Translations under genes and position numbers: made by a program
Notes under the pieces: generated by a model
Seen by the model: only the letters and a program-made list of their open reading frames with translations
Database searches by the model: none
Told to the model about the DNA's origin: nothing
Assembly: GCA_902523435.1 (NCBI GenBank)
Contig: CABYZM010000003.1
Span: forward strand, 29,291 to 93,290
DNA from: an uncultured SAR116 cluster alpha proteobacterium
Lineage (GTDB): Bacteria; Pseudomonadota; Alphaproteobacteria; Puniceispirillales; Puniceispirillaceae
Direction of reading: 5' to 3'
Length of the DNA: 64,000 nt
In this document: piece after piece, positions 50,959 to 60,428 of the stretch
How positions within the stretch are numbered: the first letter of the stretch is position 1
Layout: each line of letters starts with the position of its first letter

Positions 50959-51891
50959 TCAAAAGAGGGACAGGGCGCGATCTGCTAGGTTGCCCAGCAG
51001 GCCTTTTGGGCCATCTCTGTCTGGGTTCTCATACACTTCATTCAGGCGCGCTGTCCACACAGAATTGGGGAAATTGAAATTTGCAACTGCAGATACTCTG
51101 TCAGCTTCTTCTGTAAGGCCTAAAGACAGATAACTTTCTGCCATCCTGTATAAAGCCTCTGGGACTTGGTTAGTTCTATCGTAATTTCTAATGACCTGTG
51201 CAAATCGTGTCAGGGCAGCAGCGTAGTGCTCCTGCTCCAAATAAAATCTGCCAACAGCCATTTCCTTGCCCGCCAGGTGTGAACGAGTAAGTTCAAATTT
51301 CAGTTGCGCATCGCGTGAATAGGGGCTCAATGGATAGCGTCGTAATAAATCCTCAAATGCAAGAAGGGCTTTGCGGGTCATATCCGCATCCCTCTCGACA
51401 TCAATGATTTGCTCATAATATATTAAAGCCTTCAGATAATAGGCATATTCCGTTAGGGGGTCTGCAGGATAGAGCAGAATGAAGCGTTCAAGGCTTGTTT
51501 CTGCCTTGGCATAATCATTGGCTTGATAAAAAGACCAGGCGGCCATAATTTGTGCTTTTACCGCCCAGGTGGAATAAGGATGTTGGCGCTCAACCTCTTC
51601 AAACTTTGGTGCCGCTAGTTCTAGTTTTCCAGATAATGCGGTATTCAGGGCGTCATTATATAGCTGGTCGACAGGCTGCTCAATTTGTGAAACCAGTTCT
51701 TCATCTTTGTTGCCTGAAGAACATGCACCTAGAGCAGCAATCGTCATGAGACAAGCGCAGGCGAGGTATGCTGATCTGGTAGGTATGGTCTTTCGATACC
51801 AGCCGGGGAATACTCTCAACATGGGGGCAATCAGTCCTTTTGGATAATGCAGATTCTGAGTCATTGAAGCCTGTCCGGTGCTCATAACCAT
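50959..51891 (-). CDS. bamD: Outer-membrane assembly lipoprotein BamD
   Basis: BamD is the essential TPR lipoprotein of the BAM complex that inserts beta-barrel proteins. The signal region ends at the lipobox LGAC (Cys about 57). After it come the QPVDQLYNDALNTALSGKLELAAPKFEEVERQHPYSTWAVKA start and five TPR-like repeats. The lead before the signal helix is unusually long with the ATG at 51891, which has AGGA just upstream; starts at 51885 or at ATG 51822 (MLRVFPGW) would give a more usual signal peptide. It follows lpxC by 99 bases. Confidence 0.9.
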   Translation of the reverse strand: MVMSTGQASMTQNLHYPKGLIAPMLRVFPGWYRKTIPTRSAYLACACLMTIAALGACSSGNKDEELVSQIEQPVDQLYNDALNTALSGKLELAAPKFEEVERQHPYSTWAVKAQIMAAWSFYQANDYAKAETSLERFILLYPADPLTEYAYYLKALIYYEQIIDVERDADMTRKALLAFEDLLRRYPLSPYSRDAQLKFELTRSHLAGKEMAVGRFYLEQEHYAAALTRFAQVIRNYDRTNQVPEALYRMAESYLSLGLTEEADRVSAVANFNFPNSVWTARLNEVYENPDRDGPKGLLGNLADRALSLF

Positions 51892-51990
51892 TGAGTCCTA
51901 CAAAGATAACCATTTGTCAGGTTGAAGAAAAGACAAAATCACATTGGCTCGTGCACAACGAGACGGCAGAAACAAAATTCAAGGAATTTA

Positions 51991-52935
51991 TTAAGAATGT
52001 GCGGCTACAGCCGTTTCAGGATAGGTCCATGTTCCAGCTTGCGGTTGGCTGACCTCTGCTTTATTCTCGATAACAAAACAATCTGGGCGCGCCATCACGG
52101 CCTGTAGTAATTTTGTGCTAAGAGCGTGTCCAGGACAAGATGTTGTGAGCTTTGCTCGAATAGCCATACCAAGCAAATATAAGTCACCCAAACAGTCAAG
52201 GGTCTTGTGGCGCACAAATTCATCATCACTTCTCAGTCCTTCATCATTCAGAATTGCGCCTTCATGCACGACTACAGCATTATCAAGTGAACCCCCTCTG
52301 GCGAGGCCGTTGGTTCGCATAGTTTCAACATCTTTAAGCATGCAAAATGTACGGGCGTCGGCAAGTTTTGATCTAAACGTACCCTTATTGTGGCTGTAAC
52401 TAAGTGATTGCTTTCCGATAAGCTGATCTTCAAAATCAATGCTGACATGAAGTTCAAGTTGGTCATGCGGAGACAGCCGTGCATGTCTGCCATTGCCGAG
52501 ATCAATTTCAACATCATCAACCATAACAAAAACTTGTTTAACTTCTGATTGCTCCTGAAGTCCAGCTTGAGTCAGTAAATCAGTGATCAATGTTGAGCTG
52601 CCATCAAGTATGGGCATTTCAGGTCCATCCACCTCAATTAGCAGATTATCTATGCCCATGCCGTGAAAGGCAGCCATGAAGTGTTCAATTGTATTGACGC
52701 CTGTACCATCACAATTTTCTATCCGAGTGCACAACTGATGAGGAACAGCGTGGTCAACAGTTGCCGGAATAATTCGATTGCTGTCTATTACGTCGGTTCG
52801 ATGGAAGATTATGCCATGATAAGCAGGGGCAGGATGAATGGTCGTTTCGACATACCGGCCGGAATGCACACCGATACCACAAATCTCAACTGGACGGGCC
52901 AAGGTGCTCTGAAACTGAACGGTCCTATTCAACAT
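51991..52935 (-). CDS. lpxC: UDP-3-O-acyl-GlcNAc deacetylase LpxC
   Basis: LpxC catalyses the first committed step of lipid A synthesis and is a zinc enzyme. The 314-residue protein shows the start RTVQFQSTL, GIGVHSGR, the zinc-binding NTIEHFMAAFHGMGIDNL, the PILDGSS segment and HKTLDCLGDLYLLG, which has the second His and Asp ligands. The GHALSTKLL segment has the catalytic His. It sits immediately after ftsZ, as in most proteobacteria, but a hairpin and a good promoter separate the two, so its expression can be set apart from division genes. The alanine-rich C-terminus may act as an FtsH degron; that is inference. Confidence 0.97.
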   Translation of the reverse strand: MLNRTVQFQSTLARPVEICGIGVHSGRYVETTIHPAPAYHGIIFHRTDVIDSNRIIPATVDHAVPHQLCTRIENCDGTGVNTIEHFMAAFHGMGIDNLLIEVDGPEMPILDGSSTLITDLLTQAGLQEQSEVKQVFVMVDDVEIDLGNGRHARLSPHDQLELHVSIDFEDQLIGKQSLSYSHNKGTFRSKLADARTFCMLKDVETMRTNGLARGGSLDNAVVVHEGAILNDEGLRSDDEFVRHKTLDCLGDLYLLGMAIRAKLTTSCPGHALSTKLLQAVMARPDCFVIENKAEVSQPQAGTWTYPETAVAAHS

Positions 52936-52954
52936 CTTTATCTCACTCTTTTTT

Positions 52955-52983
52955 ATTATATAACCCTATGAAAATCGTCTGAA
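52955..52983 (-). promoter_or_regulatory. Sigma-70 promoter for lpxC
   Basis: On the minus strand TTCAGA is followed after exactly 17 bases by a perfect TATAAT. Transcription would start about 13 bases before the lpxC ATG, leaving a short leader with GAGTGAG as ribosome site. This is the best sigma-70 match I found in the window. Confidence 0.65.
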
Positions 52984-53043
52984 AAACACAAATCACTTTA
53001 TGTTACAGATCGTTGCATTTGAAAAAACCAGCTCGATAGAAAT

Positions 53044-53071
53044 CAGCCCCTGCAAATTTTTGCAGAGGCTG
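53044..53071 (-). terminator. Hairpin after ftsZ
   Basis: CAGCCCCTGCA and TGCAGAGGCTG form an 11-bp stem with one mismatch and a 6-base loop, about 25 bases past the ftsZ stop. The flanking minus-strand sequence is only modestly T-rich (GATTTCTAT), so it may be a partial terminator or an RNA-stabilising hairpin at the end of the dcw transcript. Confidence 0.55.
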
Positions 53072-53096
53072 TATTAAAAGCATTTTTTTATTGAAC

Positions 53097-54911
53097 TTAG
53101 TTTGCCTGACGTCGCAGGAAAGCCGGTATATCAAGTTCATCATCCTCGTCGTCAAGGTGTGCTGTTGTTACAGGTAGGCTGGGCTGCACAACTTCAACAG
53201 CAGGCAGGTCCATAATCACAGGTTCCTCAACATTTGGCAAAGTAACATCTGTTCGGTTTAAGACAGGCTCTGTTTTCTCAGTTAACTTTTCCTGTTTCTG
53301 CATAGCACTGGGTTGTGCAGCTGCTGGGTTGTCAGTTGGCTTCGATGACCAGATGCCTGAAAACCTATTCAAAAGGCCGGGGCGAGTTGTTGCTTCAGCA
53401 GCAGCGTCCACAACTTCATCATCGGTGCCGACCTCTTTGCTTTCTGCCGGAATATAGGCTGGCCGACGGATAATGGCTGCTTGTTGATGTGTTTCAGCTT
53501 TAGACCGCTGTGATGTTTTAGCAAACGCATTGCTTTCGGCAGAAATATTCTCTGCTGGCCTTTCATCCTCGACACGGGGTCCAGTTTTAGCCTGATTAGA
53601 AGCAGTTTCCAAATCAAGCTGTTCATGTTCTGGCATTAAACCATTATCCTCCTGCTTTGAACGGTATGACTCGGGGTCATCCGCTGCTTCCACTGCGTGC
53701 TGCTCAGGTTTCATCTGCTGTTCAAGAGATGCTGTCTGCGTAGATTGTGGATCAACCTCTTCAGCAGTATTTTTGGTATCCTCAGTAGCTGAAACTTCGG
53801 ATGTCGGTGGGATAAAGGAATCTGGTGCAAGATGGCCAAAATTAATTACCTGTTTGACTTTCTCTGAAGACAAAATTTGATTAGAAGCTCCAGCACTGTC
53901 TATGTCAGCAGTTCCTTTAATTGGAAACGGCATGCTCACTGACAACGCATCAATGCCTGTCGCCACAACTGATACCCGCATAACGCCTTCCAACTTTTCC
54001 TCAAAGGCAGACCCAAAGATAATTGTCGCATCTGGATCGACTTCTTCCCGGATGCGGTTTGCAGCTTCGTCTACTTCAAACAAAGTCATGTCCATTCCGC
54101 CAGTGATGTTAATGAGAACGGCTTTGGCGCCTTTCATAGAACTGTCATCGAGAAGTGGGTTATTGATTGCTGACTCAGCCGCTTCGATAGCTCTTGTTTC
54201 GCCAGAGGCCTCCCCTGTGCCCATCATTGCTTTACCCATTTCTGACATCACGGCTCGGATATCTGCAAAGTCCAGATTGATAAGTCCTGGCTTGATCATG
54301 AGGTCAGTTACCCCGCAAACCCCCTGATGCAAGACAGCATCTGCCATATGGAAGGTATCAGCGAGTGTGGTGCGCTCATTTGCCAGCCGAAAGAGGTTTT
54401 GGTTTGGAATAACAATCAGTGTGTCGACATAGGCCTGCAAAGCCTCAACGCCGGCATCAGCCTGTTCCATTCTGCGCTTGCCCTCAAAATCAAAAGGTTT
54501 TGTTATTACGCCAACAGTCAAAATGCCACGCTCTTTTGCTGCTCTTGCAATAACAGGGGCAGCCCCTGTACCTGTGCCACCGCCCATGCCAGCTGTGATA
54601 AATACCATATGGCTGTCTGCAAGCTCTGCAAGCACTTCATCAAGTGATTCTTCAGCTGCCTTGCGGCCCATTTCTGGCCTTGATCCTGCGCCTAGGCCAC
54701 CGGTCAGGCTGGTGCCTAGCTGAATTTTTCGGGGGGCCATCGAATGGGCTAGTGACTGTCCATCGGTATTGGCGACCAGAAAATCTACACCTTCGAGATT
54801 GGCGTCGATCATATTGTTAACAGCGTTGCAGCCTGCACCGCCAACACCGATCACTGTGATTCGCGGCCGTAATTCCTGCATTGTCTGAGGAACACTGAGA
54901 TTAATAGTCAT
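53097..54911 (-). CDS. ftsZ: Cell division GTPase FtsZ with long C-terminal linker
   Basis: FtsZ polymerises at mid-cell and guides septal wall synthesis. The GTPase core (about 1-320) has [12 protein letters not shown], the tubulin signature [10 protein letters not shown] and the T7 region following [12 protein letters not shown] disordered linker of about 270 residues, rich in Glu, Ala, Thr and Gln, leads to the conserved tail [14 protein letters not shown], which binds FtsA and other partners. At 604 residues it is far longer than E. coli FtsZ (383) and within the long-linker range known in alphaproteobacteria. A GGGAG site precedes the ATG. The 140-base gap after ftsA probably holds a promoter. 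Confidence 0.97.
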   Translation of the reverse strand: MTINLSVPQTMQELRPRITVIGVGGAGCNAVNNMIDANLEGVDFLVANTDGQSLAHSMAPRKIQLGTSLTGGLGAGSRPEMGRKAAEESLDEVLAELADSHMVFITAGMGGGTGTGAAPVIARAAKERGILTVGVITKPFDFEGKRRMEQADAGVEALQAYVDTLIVIPNQNLFRLANERTTLADTFHMADAVLHQGVCGVTDLMIKPGLINLDFADIRAVMSEMGKAMMGTGEASGETRAIEAAESAINNPLLDDSSMKGAKAVLINITGGMDMTLFEVDEAANRIREEVDPDATIIFGSAFEEKLEGVMRVSVVATGIDALSVSMPFPIKGTADIDSAGASNQILSSEKVKQVINFGHLAPDSFIPPTSEVSATEDTKNTAEEVDPQSTQTASLEQQMKPEQHAVEAADDPESYRSKQEDNGLMPEHEQLDLETASNQAKTGPRVEDERPAENISAESNAFAKTSQRSKAETHQQAAIIRRPAYIPAESKEVGTDDEVVDAAAEATTRPGLLNRFSGIWSSKPTDNPAAAQPSAMQKQEKLTEKTEPVLNRTDVTLPNVEEPVIMDLPAVEVVQPSLPVTTAHLDDEDDELDIPAFLRRQAN

Positions 54912-54980
54912 GATATTCTCCCTTTGCTATGGGGTTGTTGAGTCTTTTGTTCAGACCGGCAATAAGTTAGAGACTGCGCC

Positions 54981-55000
54981 GATCTGGGTCTGTGCAGATC
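54981..55000 (-). repeat. Small inverted repeat in the ftsA-ftsZ gap
   Basis: GATCTG and CAGATC form a perfect 6-bp dyad around an 8-base centre, about 70 bases before the ftsZ ATG. It may be an operator or a leader hairpin for ftsZ. No consensus promoter could be placed confidently in the gap. Confidence 0.35.
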
Positions 55001-55051
55001 AGAAGCAATCATGATGCTGAAAAAACTGAAATTGAGTGTTAAAGTTATGCG

Positions 55052-56350
55052 TTACACATTCTCCTTGAACCAGTTGCCAAGACGACCAAACAGGCCTGGG
55101 CTAGAGTTATTGGAGAGCGGCGTCTGCCTGATCTCGTCTTCAGCAGATTGAATATAACGGGCAAGGCCCATACAGGCAGAAAAAGACCCACCCGAAATTT
55201 GTCCGTCTGGTCCAGACAAAGGGGCTGGCGGCCTTAGCGCAACGGCCTTGTTCCAGAATTCCGAGACGAAATCTGACATACCAGTCAACTGACTAGCCCC
55301 GCCTGTCAGTGACAGATTATAGGTGCGGGCTGGTCCCAGACCATTTGTATGCAGCAGCTGGTCTACAGCTTCCAGAATTTCTTCGCAGCGCGTTCTGATA
55401 ATGTCACTTAAAAATTGTCTTTGAATCACTTGTCCCCCGGGGAGGGTGAGGTGGTCTCTTGCAGAGACAACGTTCGAAAGCACAAAATTATCGCCCTGAC
55501 TGGGAAAAGGCAGGCTTTTAAGTTGGTCTGCACTGGTTGTGGCAGGCAGAACAGATCCTTCAATCGCTTTGAGCCGTTCGGCCTCACTAATAGAGATGGA
55601 CAGCATCTTTGCAATATCACGGGTTACATTCAGACCGCCCATGCGGATGGTGCCAGCAAAACGGAGTTGTCCTTCGGAGAAAATCGCAACAGACGTTGTG
55701 CCGCCACCAAAGTCAATTAAAAGGGTGCCCAGCTCGCGGTCATCCTCTGTCAGACAGGCATGGCCTGCCATAACTGCGCTGTGATGGATGGAACCCAGTT
55801 CCAGATGGCATTGCTGGACAGCCTGAGAAAAATTCGCATAACTGGTCTGAGAGACAGACAGCTGTGAAAATTGAAGGCTGAGTTGCCGTCCACACATGCC
55901 AAGCGGGTTTTCAATCTGCCTTTGATCGTCGAGCTGGTACAATCCAGGCTGGTTTTGAATTCGTACGTGTCCTACCGGTAGATTCTGATGACTGTTAGCG
56001 TGCGCAATCCGCTGAATATCCCGACGGCTAATAACTTGATTATGAATGTCAATGGTCTGGACATGTTTGGTCACTGCAGGATTGCCACCTGGCGTGACAA
56101 TATGAATTGTGGATATAGTAATGTCAGCATTGCGTTCAGCTGCGCTAACGGTTTTTCCAACAGCTGTGCTGAACTTATTCATGTCAGTAATTTCGCCCTG
56201 CTTTACCCCTTCTGCGGCATGCATGGCCTGACCTAGCAATAGAATGTCATTCGCTGATGAACGCTGAGCGATGAGACAGGCCAGCTTTGAAGATCCGATA
56301 TCCAAAATTCCAAATGGGCTGCGCGTAGCCATTTTTGGTGAGACAATCAT
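55052..56350 (-). CDS. ftsA: Cell division protein FtsA
   Basis: FtsA is an actin-like ATPase that anchors FtsZ filaments to the inner membrane. The 432-residue protein has the phosphate-1 motif GILDIGSSKLACLIA, the 1C domain, the phosphate-2 motif LLIDFGGGTTSVAIF and the adenosine motif LSLTGGASQLTGM. It ends with an amphipathic membrane-targeting helix (LFGRLGNWFKENV). The ATG at 56350 overlaps the ftsQ stop; ATG 56332 (MATRSPFG) is an alternative. Confidence 0.96.
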   Translation of the reverse strand: MIVSPKMATRSPFGILDIGSSKLACLIAQRSSANDILLLGQAMHAAEGVKQGEITDMNKFSTAVGKTVSAAERNADITISTIHIVTPGGNPAVTKHVQTIDIHNQVISRRDIQRIAHANSHQNLPVGHVRIQNQPGLYQLDDQRQIENPLGMCGRQLSLQFSQLSVSQTSYANFSQAVQQCHLELGSIHHSAVMAGHACLTEDDRELGTLLIDFGGGTTSVAIFSEGQLRFAGTIRMGGLNVTRDIAKMLSISISEAERLKAIEGSVLPATTSADQLKSLPFPSQGDNFVLSNVVSARDHLTLPGGQVIQRQFLSDIIRTRCEEILEAVDQLLHTNGLGPARTYNLSLTGGASQLTGMSDFVSEFWNKAVALRPPAPLSGPDGQISGGSFSACMGLARYIQSAEDEIRQTPLSNNSSPGLFGRLGNWFKENV

Positions 56351-57147
56351 GTCTTGCTCCCATTGCCTCTGATAGGGATATTCGGCTCAACCACAAGCTG
56401 GCCGGGAACCCGCAGATCAATTGCGGCAAGATCACGCTCTGTTATTGCTGTATCCTGTTCTAGTATAGCCAGACGCGACCAGGCCAGAACAGGGTCCTCT
56501 TCTGGAAGCTTTATTGTTAGCCCAGAACGCATATGAACATCCCATCTTCGTTCTGCTATCAGCTGAACCGCCCATACATCTGCAAAAATTTCAGGCTCTG
56601 ATTCCAAGATGCCCAGCAGCACCTTTGCGCGTTTAGCTGCCCCTTTTCCTGAAACAACTACAAGATGTGAAAAGGCAGAAACATTTGCTCCACTGATCAT
56701 CACGCCTGCTTCATCGATTAACTGATGACCGGCTGGGGTCTGTAGCAGAGCAACAGGATGACGTTCAATCAGTTTCACGGTCAGCTTGTTTGGCAGGTGT
56801 CGGCTGACTACAGCATCTTTCACCCATCCAAGGTTAAGCAATTCACGGCGAATCTCAGTAAGGTTAATGGAGAAAATGGACTGTTCACGCCATTTAGCCA
56901 GCACCGAGCGGATAGCCGCAGATTCTGTGTGGTTGTGTCCACTTACCTCAATCATCTGCAACGCAAATCCTTTGCTGATACTGAACAGTGCCAGCTCATT
57001 ATTAATCTGATCGGCCTTTAGATAAACCGCCCCGCCGGATGCCGACAGCAAGGTGAAGGTGAGAAAGGCGAAATAGTTTTTCAAGCTGACCCGCGCAGCA
57101 GGTTTATCTGTTGTCTTTCGTGTCCAGAAGCTGATTATTCGTCGCAT
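56347..57147 (-). CDS. ftsQ: Cell division protein FtsQ
   Basis: FtsQ is a single-pass membrane protein that links early and late divisome proteins. After a basic cytoplasmic start it has one membrane helix (about 26-45, YFAFLTFTLLSASGGAVYL), the POTRA domain (IEVSGHNHTESAAIRSVL) and the beta domain with NKLTVKLIERHPVALLQ. The track start at 57198 lies within ddl. The ATG at 57147 (MRRIISFWTRK) gives 266 residues and a 13-base overlap with ddl. It overlaps ftsA by 4 bases. Confidence 0.93.
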   Translation of the reverse strand: MRRIISFWTRKTTDKPAARVSLKNYFAFLTFTLLSASGGAVYLKADQINNELALFSISKGFALQMIEVSGHNHTESAAIRSVLAKWREQSIFSINLTEIRRELLNLGWVKDAVVSRHLPNKLTVKLIERHPVALLQTPAGHQLIDEAGVMISGANVSAFSHLVVVSGKGAAKRAKVLLGILESEPEIFADVWAVQLIAERRWDVHMRSGLTIKLPEEDPVLAWSRLAILEQDTAITERDLAAIDLRVPGQLVVEPNIPIRGNGSKT

Positions 57148-58043
57148 TGCGCAATCTCCAACAGATGGTTCACAAGCTCTTCTCCCGAAATTCCGCAAAA
57201 GGCAGCTTGCTCGGGCGTTAGGGATGTGGCAGTCATTCCAGGCTGAGTGTTAATCTCTAGCATATAGAGCTGGTCATCGTCCTCATCCCAGATGAAGTCG
57301 GCCCGCGCAACACCACGGCACCCTAAAATCGTGAAGGCGCGTTCTGCCCATCCGCAACTTAGTTCAGTGACTTCTTGAGGCACATCAGCGGGTACGGTAT
57401 GCTGAGAGCCGCCAACTTTGTACTTGGCATCAAAATCATAGAACTGCCCGGGGACATGAATTTCAGTCACACATAATGCGCGGCCATCCAGAACAGAGAC
57501 AGTCAACTCGCGCCCGGTTATATATTCTTCAGCAATCAATTGCGTATTTGCTGCCCATTGGTTCCGTTTAGGCGCGGGCATGCCGTCTTTCACAATCACG
57601 ACGCCTACAGATGAGCCATCATTACGAGGCTTGATGACATAATCGCCGGTATAGTCAATAGGCTGAACATAAGTATCTTCCTGCAGGACGAGAAGTGGCG
57701 GAACAGTAATGCCAACTGAACTGAAAATCAGGCGTGAGCTGATTTTGTCCATTGCGGTAGCAGAGGCCAGCACACCACTGTGTGTATAAGGAATGTTCAG
57801 TATATTCAGCAGTCCTTGAACAGACCCGTCCTCACCAATCTGACCATGCAGCGCATTAAAGACACGGTCTGGCTGAATATCATCCAGCTTATCCAATAGA
57901 TTCCTGTTAAGCTCAACTTCTACAGAATCCCAGCCAGCAAGACGGGCGGCCTTACTACAGAAGCTGGCAGATACACGGCTAACCGCAGCTTCAGATGTCC
58001 AGCCGCCCATTAGAACGGCAACTCGGCGATCATGTGCGGCCAT
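57135..58043 (-). CDS. ddl: D-alanine-D-alanine ligase
   Basis: Ddl joins two D-alanines for the peptidoglycan stem peptide. The 302-residue ATP-grasp protein shows VAVLMGGWTSEAAVS, the HGQIGEDGSVQGLLN loop with PYTHSGVLASATAMDK, DYVIKPRNDGSSVGV and the metal-binding MLEINTQPGMTATSLTP. The motif LMGG-W-TSEAAVS has Trp and Thr in the usual LGG.S.E position, a small variation. It overlaps murB by 14 bases and ftsQ by 13. Confidence 0.95.
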   Translation of the reverse strand: MAAHDRRVAVLMGGWTSEAAVSRVSASFCSKAARLAGWDSVEVELNRNLLDKLDDIQPDRVFNALHGQIGEDGSVQGLLNILNIPYTHSGVLASATAMDKISSRLIFSSVGITVPPLLVLQEDTYVQPIDYTGDYVIKPRNDGSSVGVVIVKDGMPAPKRNQWAANTQLIAEEYITGRELTVSVLDGRALCVTEIHVPGQFYDFDAKYKVGGSQHTVPADVPQEVTELSCGWAERAFTILGCRGVARADFIWDEDDDQLYMLEINTQPGMTATSLTPEQAAFCGISGEELVNHLLEIAQCDE

Positions 58044-58965
58044 CTTCTGCTCCTGTTGCTGTTTGGGGTGGGGTCAGCCTACCCATGCGTCTGATTTCCC
58101 ATCTAAGCTCAGTGCCGGAATGTGCAATAACAGCAGCGCGGACGTCTTCCCCTAACTGTTCAATATCTGCAGCTGTGGCGTTGCCCTGATTTATGAGGAA
58201 ATTACAGTGTTTTTCTGATACTCTGGCACCGCCCCGCTGCATGCCGCGGCACCCAGCATCATGAATCTGTTGCCAAGCTTTTCTGCCACCTGGATTAGCA
58301 AAAGTTGACCCGCCTGTGCGGACGCCAACAGGCTGGCTGGCTGCCCGGTTGGACAGCATCTGTTTCATGGTGGCCCTAATTTTAGTCTGATCAGCTGGCT
58401 GGCCCCTTAGCCGGGCTGATGTGATGATAACATCCTCTGGAACCATGCTGTGCCGATAAGATAGCTGAAGATCTTTCGGGGTAAGCAACACGGTTTCGCC
58501 GCTGCGAGTCATGCCCTCTGCATCGATCAGTACATCTTTAAACTCTTTACCGTAACATCCGGCATTCATAATGACGCCACCACCGATGGTACCAGGAATA
58601 GAAACCAGAAATTCGAGCCCGCCCACACCGGCCTTTGCTGCATAACGAGCGACTTCGCTGTCTGCACATCCTGCCTCTGCATGGATAACCGTGCCGTTAT
58701 GCTTAATTCTGGTCAAATAGGCAGAGAGATGAATGACAACACCCGCAATACCCCCGTCACGAATAAGTGAGTTTGAACCAGCCCCTAGACAGGTCAGTTG
58801 CACATCAGCTGGGCATTGTTTCAAAAATGTCTGCAAATCTGAAATATCCTGGGGGCTGAACAGCCAGTCTGCTGGCCCACCAACACGCATCCATGTCAAG
58901 CCTGCCAATTCTGCCATTGGCAGAAATGTTCCCTTCAGACCAGAAAACCTCTCAGCAGACAGCAT
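58030..58965 (-). CDS. murB: UDP-N-acetylenolpyruvoylglucosamine reductase
   Basis: MurB is the FAD enzyme that reduces enolpyruvyl-UDP-GlcNAc to UDP-MurNAc. The 311-residue protein has the FAD-binding start WMRVGGPADWLF, LGAGSNSLIRDGGI, IPGTIGGGVIMNAGCYG with the flavin loop and SYRHSMVPED. GGSTFANPGGRKAWQQIHDAGCRG and the proton-donor serine in VSEKHCNFLIN follow. It is the short type II form without the extra loop of E. coli MurB. The ATG overlaps the murC stop (TAATG). Confidence 0.96.
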   Translation of the reverse strand: MLSAERFSGLKGTFLPMAELAGLTWMRVGGPADWLFSPQDISDLQTFLKQCPADVQLTCLGAGSNSLIRDGGIAGVVIHLSAYLTRIKHNGTVIHAEAGCADSEVARYAAKAGVGGLEFLVSIPGTIGGGVIMNAGCYGKEFKDVLIDAEGMTRSGETVLLTPKDLQLSYRHSMVPEDVIITSARLRGQPADQTKIRATMKQMLSNRAASQPVGVRTGGSTFANPGGRKAWQQIHDAGCRGMQRGGARVSEKHCNFLINQGNATAADIEQLGEDVRAAVIAHSGTELRWEIRRMGRLTPPQTATGAEDGRT

Positions 58966-60428
58966 TAAAAGTCTCCTTTTTGACTTGTAAGGCTGGATTG
59001 ACCAGTTGACTGACGCGATGTGTGCAGGCGGTCCAGCTCAGCGGGTAAATCAGCAGCCCATTGCGTGATAGATCCTGCACCCAGACACATGACTAAATCA
59101 CCTTCCTGCGCCAAACCAAAAACGCACTCAGCCAAATCATTTCGCGTATCCAGCAAATGAGCTGATCGGTGGCCATAAGCGCGCAGCCCCTCAGCTAGTT
59201 GTTCCTTTTCAAAGTCCTCAAGCGGGGTTTCTCCAGCAGCATAGACATCTGCAACAATGACGTGGTCAGCTTCATTGAAACAGGCACAGAAATCAGCAAA
59301 CAGATCCCGCAACCGTGTGTACCGATGGGGCTGAACCACAGCAATCAGCTTGTTTTCGCCGCAATACATGCGGCCAGCATCTAGTGCGGCCTTTATTTCT
59401 ACGGGATGATGTCCGTAATCATCAATAACCGTGATGCCACCTGATATGCCCTTGATATCAAAGCGTCTGCCAATACCCTTGAACCGGGCAAGGCCTGAAC
59501 GTATAAGTTCGCTATCAAGACCCATTTCAAGACAAACAGCTAGGGCGGCTAGACAATTCAGAACATTATGTTCACCTAGCATCGGGAAGGTGACGTCATC
59601 CAACCGGCTAGCATTTATGCCTAGGCGATCTGAAATCAGCACATCAAAGGTCATATGTCCGTTGTCGTGGCGCAGATTAGCTGCCCTGATATCCGCATTT
59701 GTTGACAGACCATAGGTTATTACTCGCCGGTCGGAGATGGTCGGTAGAAGCCGCTGAACCGCAGGATGATCGATGCACAAGGTGGCAAAACCGTAAAATG
59801 GAATAGAGGAAATAAAATTCGCGAAGGCCTGTTCCAGATTTTCAAAAGAGCCATGAAAGTCAAGATGTTCAGGATCGATATTGGTTACAATTGCTACTGT
59901 GGGCTTCAGTCGGGAAAATGACCCATCACTCTCGTCAGCTTCAACCACCATCCAGTCGCCAGACCCTAAACGGGCATTGCTGCCCCAGCTAGAAATTATC
60001 CCGCCATTAATGACCGTCGGGTCCAGATGGGCGGCATCAAATAGGGTAGAGACAAGGGAAGTCGTTGTGGTTTTACCATGTGTGCCTGCCACAGCGACAG
60101 ACCAGCGTAGCCGCATCAGTTCACCCAGCATTTCTGAGCGGTGAACAACCGGCAGGAACTTGCTACGAGCTTCAATTAGCTCAACATTGTCATCTTTAAT
60201 CGCGGTTGAAATAACGACTATAGACACGTTGTTCAGATTTTCGGCCTGTTGCGGAGTGGTGACTTTAATTCCAGCGGCTCTCAGGCGTTTTACATTTGCG
60301 TTAGCAGTTAAATCACTGCCCTGTACCTGATAGCCCAGTTCATGCAGGATTTCAGCAATGCCGCTCATGCCAATCCCGCCGATACCGGTGAAATGAATAA
60401 TGCCAATGGATAGGGGCAGGGCAGTCAT
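58965..60428 (-). CDS. murC: UDP-N-acetylmuramate-L-alanine ligase
   Basis: MurC adds L-alanine to UDP-MurNAc, the first stem-peptide step. The 487-residue protein has the UDP-binding HFTGIGGIGMSGIAEIL, the ATP loop AGTHGKTTTTSL, EADESDGSF, NIDPEHLDFHG and the C-terminal DDYGHHPVEIKAAL then QPHRYTRLRDLFADF. Length and motifs are standard. Its ATG overlaps the murG stop as ATGA. Confidence 0.97.
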   Translation of the reverse strand: MTALPLSIGIIHFTGIGGIGMSGIAEILHELGYQVQGSDLTANANVKRLRAAGIKVTTPQQAENLNNVSIVVISTAIKDDNVELIEARSKFLPVVHRSEMLGELMRLRWSVAVAGTHGKTTTTSLVSTLFDAAHLDPTVINGGIISSWGSNARLGSGDWMVVEADESDGSFSRLKPTVAIVTNIDPEHLDFHGSFENLEQAFANFISSIPFYGFATLCIDHPAVQRLLPTISDRRVITYGLSTNADIRAANLRHDNGHMTFDVLISDRLGINASRLDDVTFPMLGEHNVLNCLAALAVCLEMGLDSELIRSGLARFKGIGRRFDIKGISGGITVIDDYGHHPVEIKAALDAGRMYCGENKLIAVVQPHRYTRLRDLFADFCACFNEADHVIVADVYAAGETPLEDFEKEQLAEGLRAYGHRSAHLLDTRNDLAECVFGLAQEGDLVMCLGAGSITQWAADLPAELDRLHTSRQSTGQSSLTSQKGDF

